This document shows positions 1-5,476 of a DNA stretch of 5,476 bases, in pieces (position 1 is the first letter of the stretch; the number at the start of each line of letters is the position of its first letter). Below the pieces are notes generated by a model. It searched no databases and was not told the origin of the DNA. It worked only from the letters and a program-made list of their open reading frames with translations. The position numbers and the translations under genes are program-made. The DNA is from a bacterium UBA2219 (lineage in GTDB: Bacteria > Desulfobacterota > Deferrimicrobia > Deferrimicrobiales > Deferrimicrobiaceae): contig DCUH01000044.1 of the NCBI GenBank assembly GCA_002327765.1, forward strand, positions 1 through 5,476, given 5' to 3'.

Positions 1-355
<355 letters not shown>

Positions 356-377
<22 letters not shown>

Positions 378-1108
378 AGCCTCTCCTCCACGGCTTTCAG
401 GTCCTCGGGGGTGTCCACACCGACCGAGTCGTGCCCCACGTCGACCACGCGGATGCGGTACCCCGCCTGCAGCACGCGGAGCTGCTCGAGCCGCTCCGCC
501 TCCTCGAGCGGAGAGGGCGGGAGGGCGGCTACGCGGAACAGGAAATCGCGGCGGTAGCCGTAGATCCCGAGGTGCTTGCGGTACCGGCCCGAGCCCGTGT
601 CCCGGTAATGCGGGATGGGGGCGCGGGAGAAGTACAGCGCGTCGCCCTTGGCGTCGGTCACCACCTTGACCACGGACGGGCGCGAGTATTCCGCGGGATC
701 GTCCATGGGCAGCGCCGCCGTCGACATCAGGACGTCCGGATCGGCCACCAGCGGCCCGGCCACGGCGTCGACGACCGAGGGGTCCATCAGCGGCTCGTCG
801 CCCTGCAGGTTGATGAGGATCTCCTCGTCCATCCCGCGGGCCGCCTCGGCCACGCGGTCCGTTCCCGACGCGCAATCCGGCGAGGTCATCAGCGCCTCCC
901 CGCCGAACCCGCGGACCGCCGAGGCGATCCGCTCGTCGTCCGTCGCGACGACGACGCGCGAAGGGACCTTCGCGCGCCGCGCCTTGTCCCAGACATACCA
1001 TATCATCGGCCGACCGTCGATTTCGGCCAGCGGCTTGCCCGGAAGGCGCGTCGCGCCGTACCGGGAAGGGATCACCACGGCCACGCGGCCGCCGCCCCCC
1101 CCCCTCAT
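356..1108 (-). CDS. kdsB: 3-deoxy-manno-octulosonate cytidylyltransferase (CMP-Kdo synthetase)
   Basis: Activates Kdo with CTP to give CMP-Kdo, the donor for the inner core of lipopolysaccharide; cytoplasmic. At 250 residues it is close to the 248 of E. coli KdsB and is full length. Family motifs in order: IPSRYGATRLPGKPL (residues 13-27, nucleotide binding), SGTDR (81-85), LQGDEP (101-106, with metal-binding Asp104), ALYFSRAPIP (157-166), KHLGIYGYR (178-186), LEQLRVL (208-214) and VDTPEDL (231-237). The ATG at 1108 shares ATGA with the argC stop, which suggests translational coupling, but it has no Shine-Dalgarno next to it and gives an unusual RGGGGGR N-terminus encoded by ten consecutive G. 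A GTG at 1084 would give MAVVIPSRYG, closer to the E. coli start, with the G run 10 bases upstream acting as a binding site; the protein would then be 242 residues. The function is secure, the start is not. The 3' end overlaps pyrG, which supplies its substrate CTP. Confidence 0.95.
380..389 (-). promoter_or_regulatory. Ribosome binding site of pyrG
   Basis: On the minus strand this reads GGAGGAGAGG. Its GGAGG core (385-389) is 7 bases from the ATG at 377. It lies inside the last codons of kdsB and decides between the ATG at 377 and the GTG at 359 as pyrG start. Confidence 0.75.
1095..1104 (-). repeat. Homopolymer of ten G at the kdsB start
   Basis: An uninterrupted run of ten C on the plus strand (ten G in the mRNA sense) lies immediately after the ATGA shared by the argC stop and the first possible kdsB start. 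It encodes most of a five-glycine stretch if translation begins at 1108, or lies in the untranslated spacer if translation begins at the GTG at 1084. Such a run is prone to slippage and to sequencing or assembly error. Confidence 0.9.
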
Positions 1109-2145
1109 GGAAACAGGGGCATGTTCCGCAACCCCTCCTCCTCCGGGAAACCGCACATCAGGTTGAAGCACTGGACCGCCGCCCCCGACGCGCCCTTGAC
1201 CAGGTTGTCGATGACGGAGCAGGCGATCACCCTGCGCGTCTTTTCGTCGACGCGCCACGCTATGTCGCAGAAGTTGCTCCCCCGCACGTCCTTGGTGGAA
1301 GGGAGCAGCCCGGGCGGCAGGAGCCGGACGAATTGCTCGCCCGCGTACGCCTTCCGGTACGCCGCCTCGACGTCCGCGGCCGTCTTCCCCGGGGCCAGCG
1401 TCGCGTAGCATGTCGCGTGGATCCCGCGGACCATCGGGACGAGGTGCGGGACGAAGGTGATCGCCACATCCCTCCCCGCGGCCAGGGAAAGCTCCTGGTC
1501 CATCTCCGGGTTGTGCCGGTGCCTCGGGAGCCCGTACGCGCGGATCCCTTCGTCCACCTCGGGGAAATGGAAGCCGAGCTTCGGCCCCCGCCCCCCGCCG
1601 GAAACCCCCGTCTTGCAGTCCGCGACGATCCCCCCGAGGTCGATCGCGCCCTCCGCCGCCAGCGGCCGCAGCCCCAGGATCACCGACGTGGGGAAGCAGC
1701 CGGGCACGGCGGTCAGGCGCGTCTTCCGGATCTTCTCCCGGTAGACCTCGGGCAGGCCGTAGACGGCTTCGGAAGCCAGGGCGGCGTTCTTGTGGGCGAC
1801 GCCGTAGACCGACTCGTACACCGGGATGCTCCGGAACCGGAAATCGGCGGACAGGTCTACGACGGCCACGCCCCGCCCGATCAGCGGGCCCGCGGCCGAA
1901 GAGGAAAGCGTGTGCGGCAGCGCCAGGAAGGCAACGTCGAAATCCGCCCCGAGGAGCTTCTCCATCTTCCCGAACGATACGCCCTCGAGCCGCCCCTTGA
2001 ACGGAGGGAACGCCTCCGCGAGCGGCAGCTCGGAGTACTGCTCGGAGGTGAGGGCCGAGATCCGCACCCCCGGGTGGGACAGGAGCATCCGGATCAGCTC
2101 GAAGCCGGTGTACCCGGTCGCCCCGAAGATCGCGATGCGCTTCAT
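1105..2145 (-). CDS. argC: N-acetyl-gamma-glutamyl-phosphate reductase
   Basis: NADPH-dependent reduction of N-acetyl-glutamyl-5-phosphate to the semialdehyde, third step of arginine (ornithine) synthesis; cytoplasmic. From the ATG at 2145 the protein has 346 residues, a normal length for the longer ArgC type. It opens with the dinucleotide-binding motif FGATGYTG (residues 7-14), followed by LALPHTLS, then VPGCFPTS containing the active-site Cys150, GVSGGGRG (180-187), GLPRHRHNPEM (205-215, with the conserved histidines) and NLVKGASGAAVQ (314-325) near the end. The start at 2145 is preferred because AAAGGA lies 11 bases upstream and the MKRIAIFG N-terminus fits the family. The in-frame ATG at 2157 (350 residues) overlaps that site and would have none of its own. 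The gene follows rpsI after a 100-base gap with hairpins and runs directly into kdsB. No other arginine gene is in the window. Confidence 0.96.
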   Translation of the reverse strand: MKRIAIFGATGYTGFELIRMLLSHPGVRISALTSEQYSELPLAEAFPPFKGRLEGVSFGKMEKLLGADFDVAFLALPHTLSSSAAGPLIGRGVAVVDLSADFRFRSIPVYESVYGVAHKNAALASEAVYGLPEVYREKIRKTRLTAVPGCFPTSVILGLRPLAAEGAIDLGGIVADCKTGVSGGGRGPKLGFHFPEVDEGIRAYGLPRHRHNPEMDQELSLAAGRDVAITFVPHLVPMVRGIHATCYATLAPGKTAADVEAAYRKAYAGEQFVRLLPPGLLPSTKDVRGSNFCDIAWRVDEKTRRVIACSVIDNLVKGASGAAVQCFNLMCGFPEEEGLRNMPLFP

Positions 2146-2184
2146 TCTTTTGTCCATCCTTTACATTTTGTACCAGGAACGCAA

Positions 2185-2218
2185 GAAGGGGAAGGCAGGT
2201 CGCCCCGCCTTCCCCTTC
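2185..2218 (-). terminator. 12-bp hairpin between rpsI and argC, possible terminator
   Basis: A perfect 12-bp inverted repeat (GAAGGGGAAGGC at 2185-2196 and its complement at 2207-2218) encloses a 10-base loop. In the direction of rpsI the stem is followed by TTGCGTTCC, which is only weakly T-rich. It would therefore be an imperfect intrinsic terminator for rplM-rpsI, allowing partial read-through into argC. The plus-strand side has no gene to terminate. Confidence 0.6.
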
Positions 2219-2236
2219 GGGAGAACATCTTCCGGC

Positions 2237-2258
2237 GAGGGGCCTTCCGGGCCCCCTC
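2237..2258 (-). terminator. GC-rich hairpin just after the rpsI stop
   Basis: GAGGGGCC at 2237-2244 pairs with 2250-2258, leaving one bulged base and a 5-base loop. It begins 6 bases after the rpsI stop codon. There is no T run after it, so alone it is more likely an mRNA 3'-end stabilising structure than a terminator. It may act with the longer hairpin at 2185-2218. Confidence 0.4.
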
Positions 2259-2264
2259 CGCAAA

Positions 2265-2657
2265 TTAGCGTTTGGAGAACTGGAACCGTTTGCGGGCTCC
2301 CGGCTGACCGTACTTCTTCCGCTCCTTGATGCGGGCGTCGCGCGAGAGGAACCCTGCGCGCTTAAGCGGGGTGCGAAGTTCGGGGTTCTCGATCTGCAGG
2401 GCCTTCGCGATGCCGCACTTGACCGACTCGGCCTGCGACATGGGGCCGCCGCCCCCGATGTTCACGTCGACGTCGACGCTCGTGCGCTTCCCCGTCAGGA
2501 CGAGCGGCTGGGTGACGACCGAGCGCAGCGCCAGCACCGGAAAGTACTCCTCGAACTCGCGGCCGTTGACCTGGATGCGACCGGTCCCGGCCTTGATGTA
2601 GACGCGGGCGATCGCGGTCTTCCGTTTCCCCGTTGCGTACACCTTCGATTGAGCCAT
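2265..2657 (-). CDS. rpsI: 30S ribosomal protein S9 (uS9)
   Basis: Component of the head of the small ribosomal subunit; its C-terminal tail reaches the P-site tRNA. The 130 residues equal the E. coli length. Visible features are YATGKRKTAIARV (residues 7-19), GTGRIQVNG (24-32), the S9 signature GGGGPMSQAES (68-78) continuing to CGIAKAL, then KERKKYGQPGARKRFQFSKR at the end. The C-terminal Ser-Lys-Arg that contacts tRNA is intact. The ATG at 2657 matches the family N-terminus, and an AGGAGG lies 12 bases upstream, overlapping the rplM stop codon. It is 16 bases downstream of rplM, the usual L13-S9 pair, and presumably shares the promoter at 3149-3177. Identity is certain. Confidence 0.98.
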   Translation of the reverse strand: MAQSKVYATGKRKTAIARVYIKAGTGRIQVNGREFEEYFPVLALRSVVTQPLVLTGKRTSVDVDVNIGGGGPMSQAESVKCGIAKALQIENPELRTPLKRAGFLSRDARIKERKKYGQPGARKRFQFSKR

Positions 2658-2669
2658 GGTGCGGTGGTT

Positions 2670-2675
2670 CCTCCT
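2670..2675 (-). promoter_or_regulatory. Ribosome binding site of rpsI, overlapping the rplM stop
   Basis: AGGAGG on the minus strand, 12 bases from the rpsI ATG at 2657. The rplM stop TAG (2674-2676) runs into it (ATAGGAGG), so ribosomes ending rplM stop directly on the rpsI initiation region, consistent with coupled synthesis of L13 and S9. Confidence 0.75.
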
Positions 2676-3114
2676 ATTCGTTGACGGCCAGGGCCCGCGG
2701 GCACTGCGCCTTGTGCGGGTGTTCCGGTCCGGCATAGACTTTCAGCTTGGTGAAGAGCCGGTCTCCGAGGCGCGACTTGGGCAGCATCCCCCGGACGGCC
2801 CATTCCACGATCCGTTCCGGGTGCTTGCCGGAGAGCTCGATCTGGGGGGTGGTGGACTTCAGGCCGCCCATGTACCCGCTGTGACGGTAGTAGGTCTTGT
2901 CCGTCATCTTTTTCCCGGTCAGCTTCACCTTCTCCGCGTTCACCACGATGACGAAATCCCCAACGTCGGCGTTGGGCGTGAACGTCGGCTTGTTCTTCCC
3001 CCGCAGGACGTCGGCGATCTTCGTCGCCATCCGCCCGAGGACCAGCCCCTCGGCGTCAACGACGTACCACTTCTGGTCGGCTTCTTCCCTGGTATGCATC
3101 TTGGTCGTCTTCAT
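2674..3114 (-). CDS. rplM: 50S ribosomal protein L13 (uL13)
   Basis: Early-assembly protein of the large ribosomal subunit that binds 23S rRNA. The 146 residues compare with 142 in E. coli. Recognisable segments are KWYVVDAEGLVLGRMAT (residues 15-31), ADVLRGKNKPTFTPNADVGD (34-53), VIVVNAEKVKLTGKK (55-69), TYYRHSGYMGG (74-84), and the signature region VRGMLPKSRLGDRLFTKLKV (107-126) leading into YAGPEHPHKAQ. The ATG at 3114 is chosen because GGGGAAGG (3123-3130) ends 8 bases upstream and the MKTTKMHTREE start resembles other L13 proteins. The internal ATG six codons in has no such site. It has its own promoter immediately upstream (see 3149-3177) and precedes rpsI. Identity is certain. Confidence 0.98.
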   Translation of the reverse strand: MKTTKMHTREEADQKWYVVDAEGLVLGRMATKIADVLRGKNKPTFTPNADVGDFVIVVNAEKVKLTGKKMTDKTYYRHSGYMGGLKSTTPQIELSGKHPERIVEWAVRGMLPKSRLGDRLFTKLKVYAGPEHPHKAQCPRALAVNE

Positions 3115-3148
3115 TGCGCAAACCTTCCCCGTCGAAATCAAAGAAGTT

Positions 3149-3177
3149 ATTAGACCGGAAAACCTTCTCATCGTCAA
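3149..3177 (-). promoter_or_regulatory. Sigma-70-type promoter for rplM-rpsI inside the end of tag
   Basis: On the minus strand the -35 hexamer is TTGACG (3172-3177, five of six matches to TTGACA) and the -10 hexamer is TCTAAT (3149-3154, five of six matches to TATAAT), separated by exactly 17 bases. Transcription should start near 3142, leaving a leader of roughly 27 bases that contains the rplM ribosome binding site GGGGAAGG at 3123-3130. The -35 element overlaps the tag stop codon. The leader looks too short for a long structured element such as the autoregulatory mRNA sites known in some ribosomal operons. This is a sequence match only; no start site has been measured. Confidence 0.72.
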
Positions 3178-3791
3178 GGGCAAACACGCCTGGCAACCGA
3201 AGGATACCCCTTGATGATTTCCCGTCTCCGGAAGCAGGAAACGGTGTGGTCGTTCACCATCCCCGTGGCCTGCATGTGCGCATAGCATATCGTCGATCCG
3301 ACGAACTTGAAACCCCTGCGGCGCAGATCCGCGCTCATCGCGTCCGACTCCCGGCTGGTGGCGCGGAAATCGCTTGAATCCCGTATCTCGTTCACGATGG
3401 GCCTTCCGTCCACGAATCTCCATATATAGGCGTCGAAACTGCCGAAATCGTCCCGAACCTCCAGAAATCTCCGGGCGTTGACGATCACCGCCCGGACCTT
3501 TGCCCGGTTGCGGATGATCCCCGGATCCGCAAGGAGCTCCCGGACCTTCCGTTCGTCGTATCGAGCCACCTTGTCCGGATCGAACCGATCGAAGGCGGTC
3601 CGGTAATTCTCCCGTTTCCGCAACACGGTATACCAGCTGAGTCCCGCCTGGGCGCCTTCGAGGGCCAGGAGCTCGAACAGGAGTCGGTCGTCATGGACCG
3701 GAACGCCCCATTCCTTGTCGTGATAATCGACGTAATCCGGTTTCCCGGGGTCGACCCAGGGACAGCGGATGATGGCTTTCTTCCCGCCCAT
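3174..3791 (-). CDS. tag: DNA-3-methyladenine glycosylase I
   Basis: Base-excision repair enzyme that removes 3-methyladenine from alkylated DNA; cytoplasmic, acts on the chromosome. The 205 residues compare with 187 in E. coli Tag. The four zinc-snap ligands of the family are all present: Cys10 (RCPW), His24 (YHDKEWG), His182 and Cys186 (DHTVSC). The motif FELLALEGAQAGLSWYTVLRK (residues 39-59) carries the conserved Glu45, corresponding to Glu38 of E. coli Tag, and is followed by RENYRTAFDRFD. The C-terminal segment FKFVGSTICYAHMQATGMVN fits the family. The ATG at 3791 is 8 bases after the truA stop; its GAGG is only 2 bases upstream, so initiation may depend on coupling to truA. Sampled stretches are about 53-62% GC against 75-85% in truA, suggesting later acquisition. 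It sits between truA and rplM, where I would not expect a repair gene. Function is well supported by intact motifs. Confidence 0.95.
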   Translation of the reverse strand: MGGKKAIIRCPWVDPGKPDYVDYHDKEWGVPVHDDRLLFELLALEGAQAGLSWYTVLRKRENYRTAFDRFDPDKVARYDERKVRELLADPGIIRNRAKVRAVIVNARRFLEVRDDFGSFDAYIWRFVDGRPIVNEIRDSSDFRATSRESDAMSADLRRRGFKFVGSTICYAHMQATGMVNDHTVSCFRRREIIKGYPSVARRVCP

Positions 3792-3799
3792 TTCCTCGG

Positions 3800-4543
3800 T
3801 CAGTACCCTACCCGCCACAGGAACAGGCCGCGCGCGGGCGCGGTGATCCCCGCCGCGCCGCGGTCGCGGGCCGCGAGGATCTCCGCCACGCGCCCCGGGG
3901 GGTGCTTCCCCTTCCCCGCGTCGACCGCGGTCCCGACGATGTTGCGCACCATGTGCCGCAGGAAGCCGCTCCCGGCGACGTCGACGGAATACAGGGCCGG
4001 AACTTCGTCGTAACGGGTCACGCCGGCGCGGAAGATCGTGCGGACCGCCGTCTTCGCCGTGCACCCCTGCCCGCGGAAGGACGTGAAGTCGTGCTCGCCG
4101 ACGAGCGGCGCGAGCGCCTCGCGCACCGCGTCGAGGTCGACGGGCGACTCGATGTGCCACGCGTACCGCGACAGGAACGGGGAGGCCGCGCGAGACAGGA
4201 GCAGGAAGTACCGGTATTCCTTTTCCGCCGCGTGCCGCCGCGCGTCGAAATGCGACGGCGCCTCCTCCGCGGAAAGGATCCGGATGTCCCCCGGGAGAAG
4301 CGCGTTCCCGCCGCGGACGATCGTCTCCGCGTCGCGCCGCCCCGAATCGGCGAAATCGACGACCTGCTCCCGGGCGTGCACCCCGGCGTCGGTCCGCCCC
4401 GCCGCCCGCAGCCGCACCGGCTCCTGCAGGATCCTGGCGAGCGCCTCCTCCATCACGGACTGGACCGTCGCCGCGCCCGGCTGCACCTGCCACCCGGCGT
4501 ACGCCGTCCCGTCGTACGCGACGGTGATCTTCATTCTCCTCAT
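3800..4543 (-). CDS. truA: tRNA pseudouridine(38-40) synthase TruA
   Basis: Converts uridines 38, 39 and 40 in the anticodon arm of many tRNAs to pseudouridine; cytoplasmic. The 247 residues are within the normal bacterial range (270 in E. coli). Family features are ITVAYDGTAYAGWQVQPG (residues 6-23), RAAGRTDAGVHAREQVVDF (46-64) with the catalytic Asp52, EYRYFLL in the middle, DFTSFRGQGC, a GSGFLRHMVRNIVGT segment near residue 200, and a short LFLWRVGY end. An in-frame TAG sits just upstream of the ATG at 4543, so the start is there or at the ATG at 4534. A GAGG 10 bases upstream and the family-like MRRMKITVAYDG favour 4543; the AGGAG before 4534 is too close to serve it. No promoter is obvious upstream. 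tag follows 8 bases downstream. Confidence 0.96.
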   Translation of the reverse strand: MRRMKITVAYDGTAYAGWQVQPGAATVQSVMEEALARILQEPVRLRAAGRTDAGVHAREQVVDFADSGRRDAETIVRGGNALLPGDIRILSAEEAPSHFDARRHAAEKEYRYFLLLSRAASPFLSRYAWHIESPVDLDAVREALAPLVGEHDFTSFRGQGCTAKTAVRTIFRAGVTRYDEVPALYSVDVAGSGFLRHMVRNIVGTAVDAGKGKHPPGRVAEILAARDRGAAGITAPARGLFLWRVGY

Positions 4544-4586
4544 GGGAGGCTATCCTCGCACGAGCACCTCCCCTTCGAGGAAACAA

Positions 4587-4613
4587 GACACAAGTCACCA
4601 GGACACAAGCCAC
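4587..4613. repeat. Short direct repeat, two units at 15-base period
   Basis: GACACAAGTCAC (4587-4598) is followed by GACACAAGCCAC (4602-4613), 11 of 12 bases identical at a spacing of 15. On the truA-sense strand the unit reads GTGRCTTGTGTC. It is outside the palindromic element and of unknown role. Confidence 0.6.
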
Positions 4614-4670
4614 AGAGGAGATCTTCTCTACGGAAGGTACGTACGGAAAAGCTATCGATATCAGGGCGAG

Positions 4671-4781
4671 CGGTTTCGGGCCACGGGGGACATTCTTGGT
4701 TTAACACGGGCGAAGGGGAAGAGTGTCCCCCCCCAACCCGGGCGACGGGAAAGAGTGTCCCCCGCTCGTGACCCGAAACGG
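4671..4781. repeat. REP-like palindromic repeat cluster
   Basis: Three related units occur. AAGAGTGTCCCCC is present at 4719-4731 and again at 4751-4763, and its near-perfect complement GGGGGACATTCTT is at 4685-4697. The two direct copies extend back to give 25-base blocks (4707-4731 and 4739-4763) identical at 23 positions, 32 bases apart. The left end (4671-4697) and right end (4751-4781) also match as longer inverted repeats with a small internal insertion, both carrying CCCGAAAC. The unit can therefore fold two ways, pairing 4685-4697 with either direct copy. This layout is typical of REP or REP-associated (RAYT/Y1 transposase) intergenic repeats; that assignment is inference, as no transposase is in the window. 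Confidence 0.65.
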
Positions 4782-4783
4782 AA

Positions 4784-4814
4784 CCGGGAGCGGGGGTTCG
4801 ACCCCCGCTCCCGG
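4784..4814 (-). terminator. Probable asd terminator hairpin
   Basis: A perfect 13-bp GC-rich stem (4784-4796 with 4802-4814) with loop TTCGA begins 51 bases after the asd stop. In the direction of asd it is followed by TTCCGTTTCG, a weak T-rich tail. The strength of the stem and its position argue for termination or 3'-end protection of the asd mRNA. Confidence 0.65.
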
Positions 4815-4865
4815 CGGAAATTGCATGGATGCCCGACATCCGGACGCGCCCGGCGCCGCGGCGCC

Positions 4866-5476
4866 CTAGAGGTACTTCTTCGCCAGCACCTCGGCGATCT
4901 GGACGGCGTTGAGGGCCGCCCCCTTTCGGAGCTGGTCGCCCGACACCCAGAGGTTCAGGCAGTTCTCGCCGCTTTCGTCCTCGCGGATCCGGCCGACGTA
5001 GCAGTCGTCCTTCCCGGCGCACAAAAGCGGCATCGGGTAGACGTTGTTCGCCGGGTCGTCCATCAACCGGCAGCCCGGGAACTGCGCGATGAGCTCCTTG
5101 GCCTTCGCCACGGTGATCTTCTTCCCGAACTCGGCGTTGATGGAGATCGAGTGGGCGGTGAGCACCGGGACGCGCACGCAGGTGCAGGTGACGCGCAGGT
5201 CCGGGATCCCCATGATCTTGCGCCCCTCGTTGGTCATCTTCATCTCTTCCTTGGTGTACCCGTTGTCGAGGAAGACGTCGATGTGGGGGATGACGTTGAA
5301 GGCGATCTGCTTGGTGAACTTGCCTTCGTCGATGCTGTCATTGACGAAGATCGCGCGCGTCTGGCTGAAAAGCTCGTCCATCGCTTCCCGGCCCGCGCCC
5401 GAGACCGACTGATAGGTCGAGACGACGACGCGGCGGATGCCGGCGGCATCGTGCAGCGGCTTCAGCGCGACGACCA
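4866..5476 (-). CDS. asd: Aspartate-semialdehyde dehydrogenase, C-terminal part (5' end outside the window)
   Basis: NADPH-dependent reduction of aspartyl phosphate to aspartate semialdehyde, the branch-point step toward lysine/diaminopimelate, threonine and methionine; cytoplasmic. The last 202 residues are visible, open at the right edge. They include STYQSVSGAG (fragment residues 19-28, with the substrate-binding Gln22), FTKQIAFNVIPHID, RVPVLTAHS (101-109, with the conserved Arg101 and His108 of the active site), and the C-terminal GDQLRKGAALNAVQIAE. The catalytic cysteine motif lies upstream, outside the window. The fragment has no frameshift and ends at a TAG at 4866. In related genomes asd commonly follows leuB, which would place leuB just beyond the window edge; that is inference. 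The strong hairpin after its stop suggests it is at least partly separate from truA transcription. Confidence 0.95.
   Translation of the reverse strand, partial: VVALKPLHDAAGIRRVVVSTYQSVSGAGREAMDELFSQTRAIFVNDSIDEGKFTKQIAFNVIPHIDVFLDNGYTKEEMKMTNEGRKIMGIPDLRVTCTCVRVPVLTAHSISINAEFGKKITVAKAKELIAQFPGCRLMDDPANNVYPMPLLCAGKDDCYVGRIREDESGENCLNLWVSGDQLRKGAALNAVQIAEVLAKKYL

Larger units (their letters stand above)
4544..4865. other. Gene-free gap between asd and truA
   Basis: These 322 bases hold the probable asd terminator hairpin (4784-4814), a palindromic repeat element (4671-4781), a short direct repeat (4587-4613) and, next to truA, its weak GAGG binding site. Reading frames that cross it consist of low-complexity residues with no family resemblance. 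I see no tRNA, no riboswitch and no convincing -35/-10 pair for truA, although truA must be transcribed either from here or by read-through from asd. Confidence 0.7.

Noticed and set aside
2163..2185. Possible argC promoter with TTGCGT and an extended -10-like TGGTACAAA, or a sigma-54-like TGGTAC.
   Set aside because: The spacing between the elements is wrong for sigma-70, and the GC element required for sigma-54 is missing.
1109..2263. The kdsB frame stays open upstream through all of argC, giving an apparent 635-codon reading frame.
   Set aside because: The upstream part overlaps argC in another frame and translates to Arg/Gly-rich low-complexity sequence; kdsB similarity begins only after position 1108. 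High GC removes stop codons by chance.
1333..2268. Long plus-strand open frames opposite argC (also opposite kdsB at 431-1408 and truA at 3902-4771).
   Set aside because: They are antisense to genes with complete family motifs and have compositions expected of complementary high-GC codons, with no recognisable motif.
3792..4613. The tag frame is likewise open upstream through truA, suggesting a large fusion protein.
   Set aside because: The extra part is an Arg/Ala/Gly-rich shadow of truA, while the Tag family N-terminus starts at 3791.
4638..4663. Small palindromes TACGTA and TATCGATA as possible operator sites.
   Set aside because: Six- and eight-base palindromes are expected by chance and no flanking promoter was found.
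4784..4814. The sequence GGGGGTTCGACCCCC resembles the T-arm of a tRNA.
   Set aside because: Placing TTCGA in a 7-base T-loop breaks the stem pairing, and no anticodon arm, D-arm or acceptor stem is present. A 13-bp terminator-like hairpin explains it better.
4544..4865. A small protein encoded between asd and truA.
   Set aside because: The open frame crossing the gap is a translation of the repeats and hairpin continuing from an asd shadow frame, with no binding site or family resemblance.

Overview
This is a GC-rich chromosomal window in which all seven recognisable genes lie on the minus strand. In transcription order, from high to low coordinates, they are asd (5' end beyond the window), truA, tag, rplM, rpsI, argC, kdsB and pyrG (3' end beyond the window), counting the two partial ones at the edges. 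KdsB is an enzyme of Kdo/lipopolysaccharide synthesis, so the host is probably Gram-negative. From memory, the order asd-truA-rplM-rpsI-argC resembles the leuB-asd-truA-rplM-rpsI-argC cluster of Geobacter-like bacteria, and the kdsB-pyrG pairing is also common there. A high-GC Desulfuromonadales/Desulfobacterota-type organism is a reasonable inference, but nothing here proves the lineage.

Right part (4866-5476): the last 202 codons of aspartate-semialdehyde dehydrogenase. About 50 bases after its stop is a 13-bp GC hairpin, probably its terminator. The rest of the 322-base gap before truA (4544-4865) holds a roughly 110-bp imperfect palindrome built from three copies of a GTGTCCCC-containing unit, which looks like a REP/RAYT-type intergenic repeat, plus a short 15-bp-period direct repeat. 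I see no gene or convincing promoter in this gap.

Middle (2265-4543): truA and tag are 8 bases apart. tag (3-methyladenine DNA glycosylase I) is an unexpected guest in a translation cluster and is visibly less GC-rich than truA. A near-consensus sigma-70 promoter (TTGACG, 17-base spacer, TCTAAT) overlaps the tag stop codon and should drive rplM-rpsI, which encode the ribosomal partners L13 and S9. Two hairpins follow rpsI.

Left part (1-2145): argC (arginine biosynthesis), kdsB (CMP-Kdo synthesis) and pyrG (CTP synthesis) are tightly packed, with argC/kdsB overlapping by 4 bases (ATGA) and kdsB/pyrG by 22 bases. PyrG makes the CTP that KdsB consumes, so their coupling is metabolically sensible. 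The kdsB start carries a run of ten G, which makes its true start uncertain.

Overall this is housekeeping DNA. I found no evidence of an undescribed system. The points most worth a second look are the repeat cluster, the G10 tract at the kdsB start, the tag insertion and the promoter inside the end of tag.
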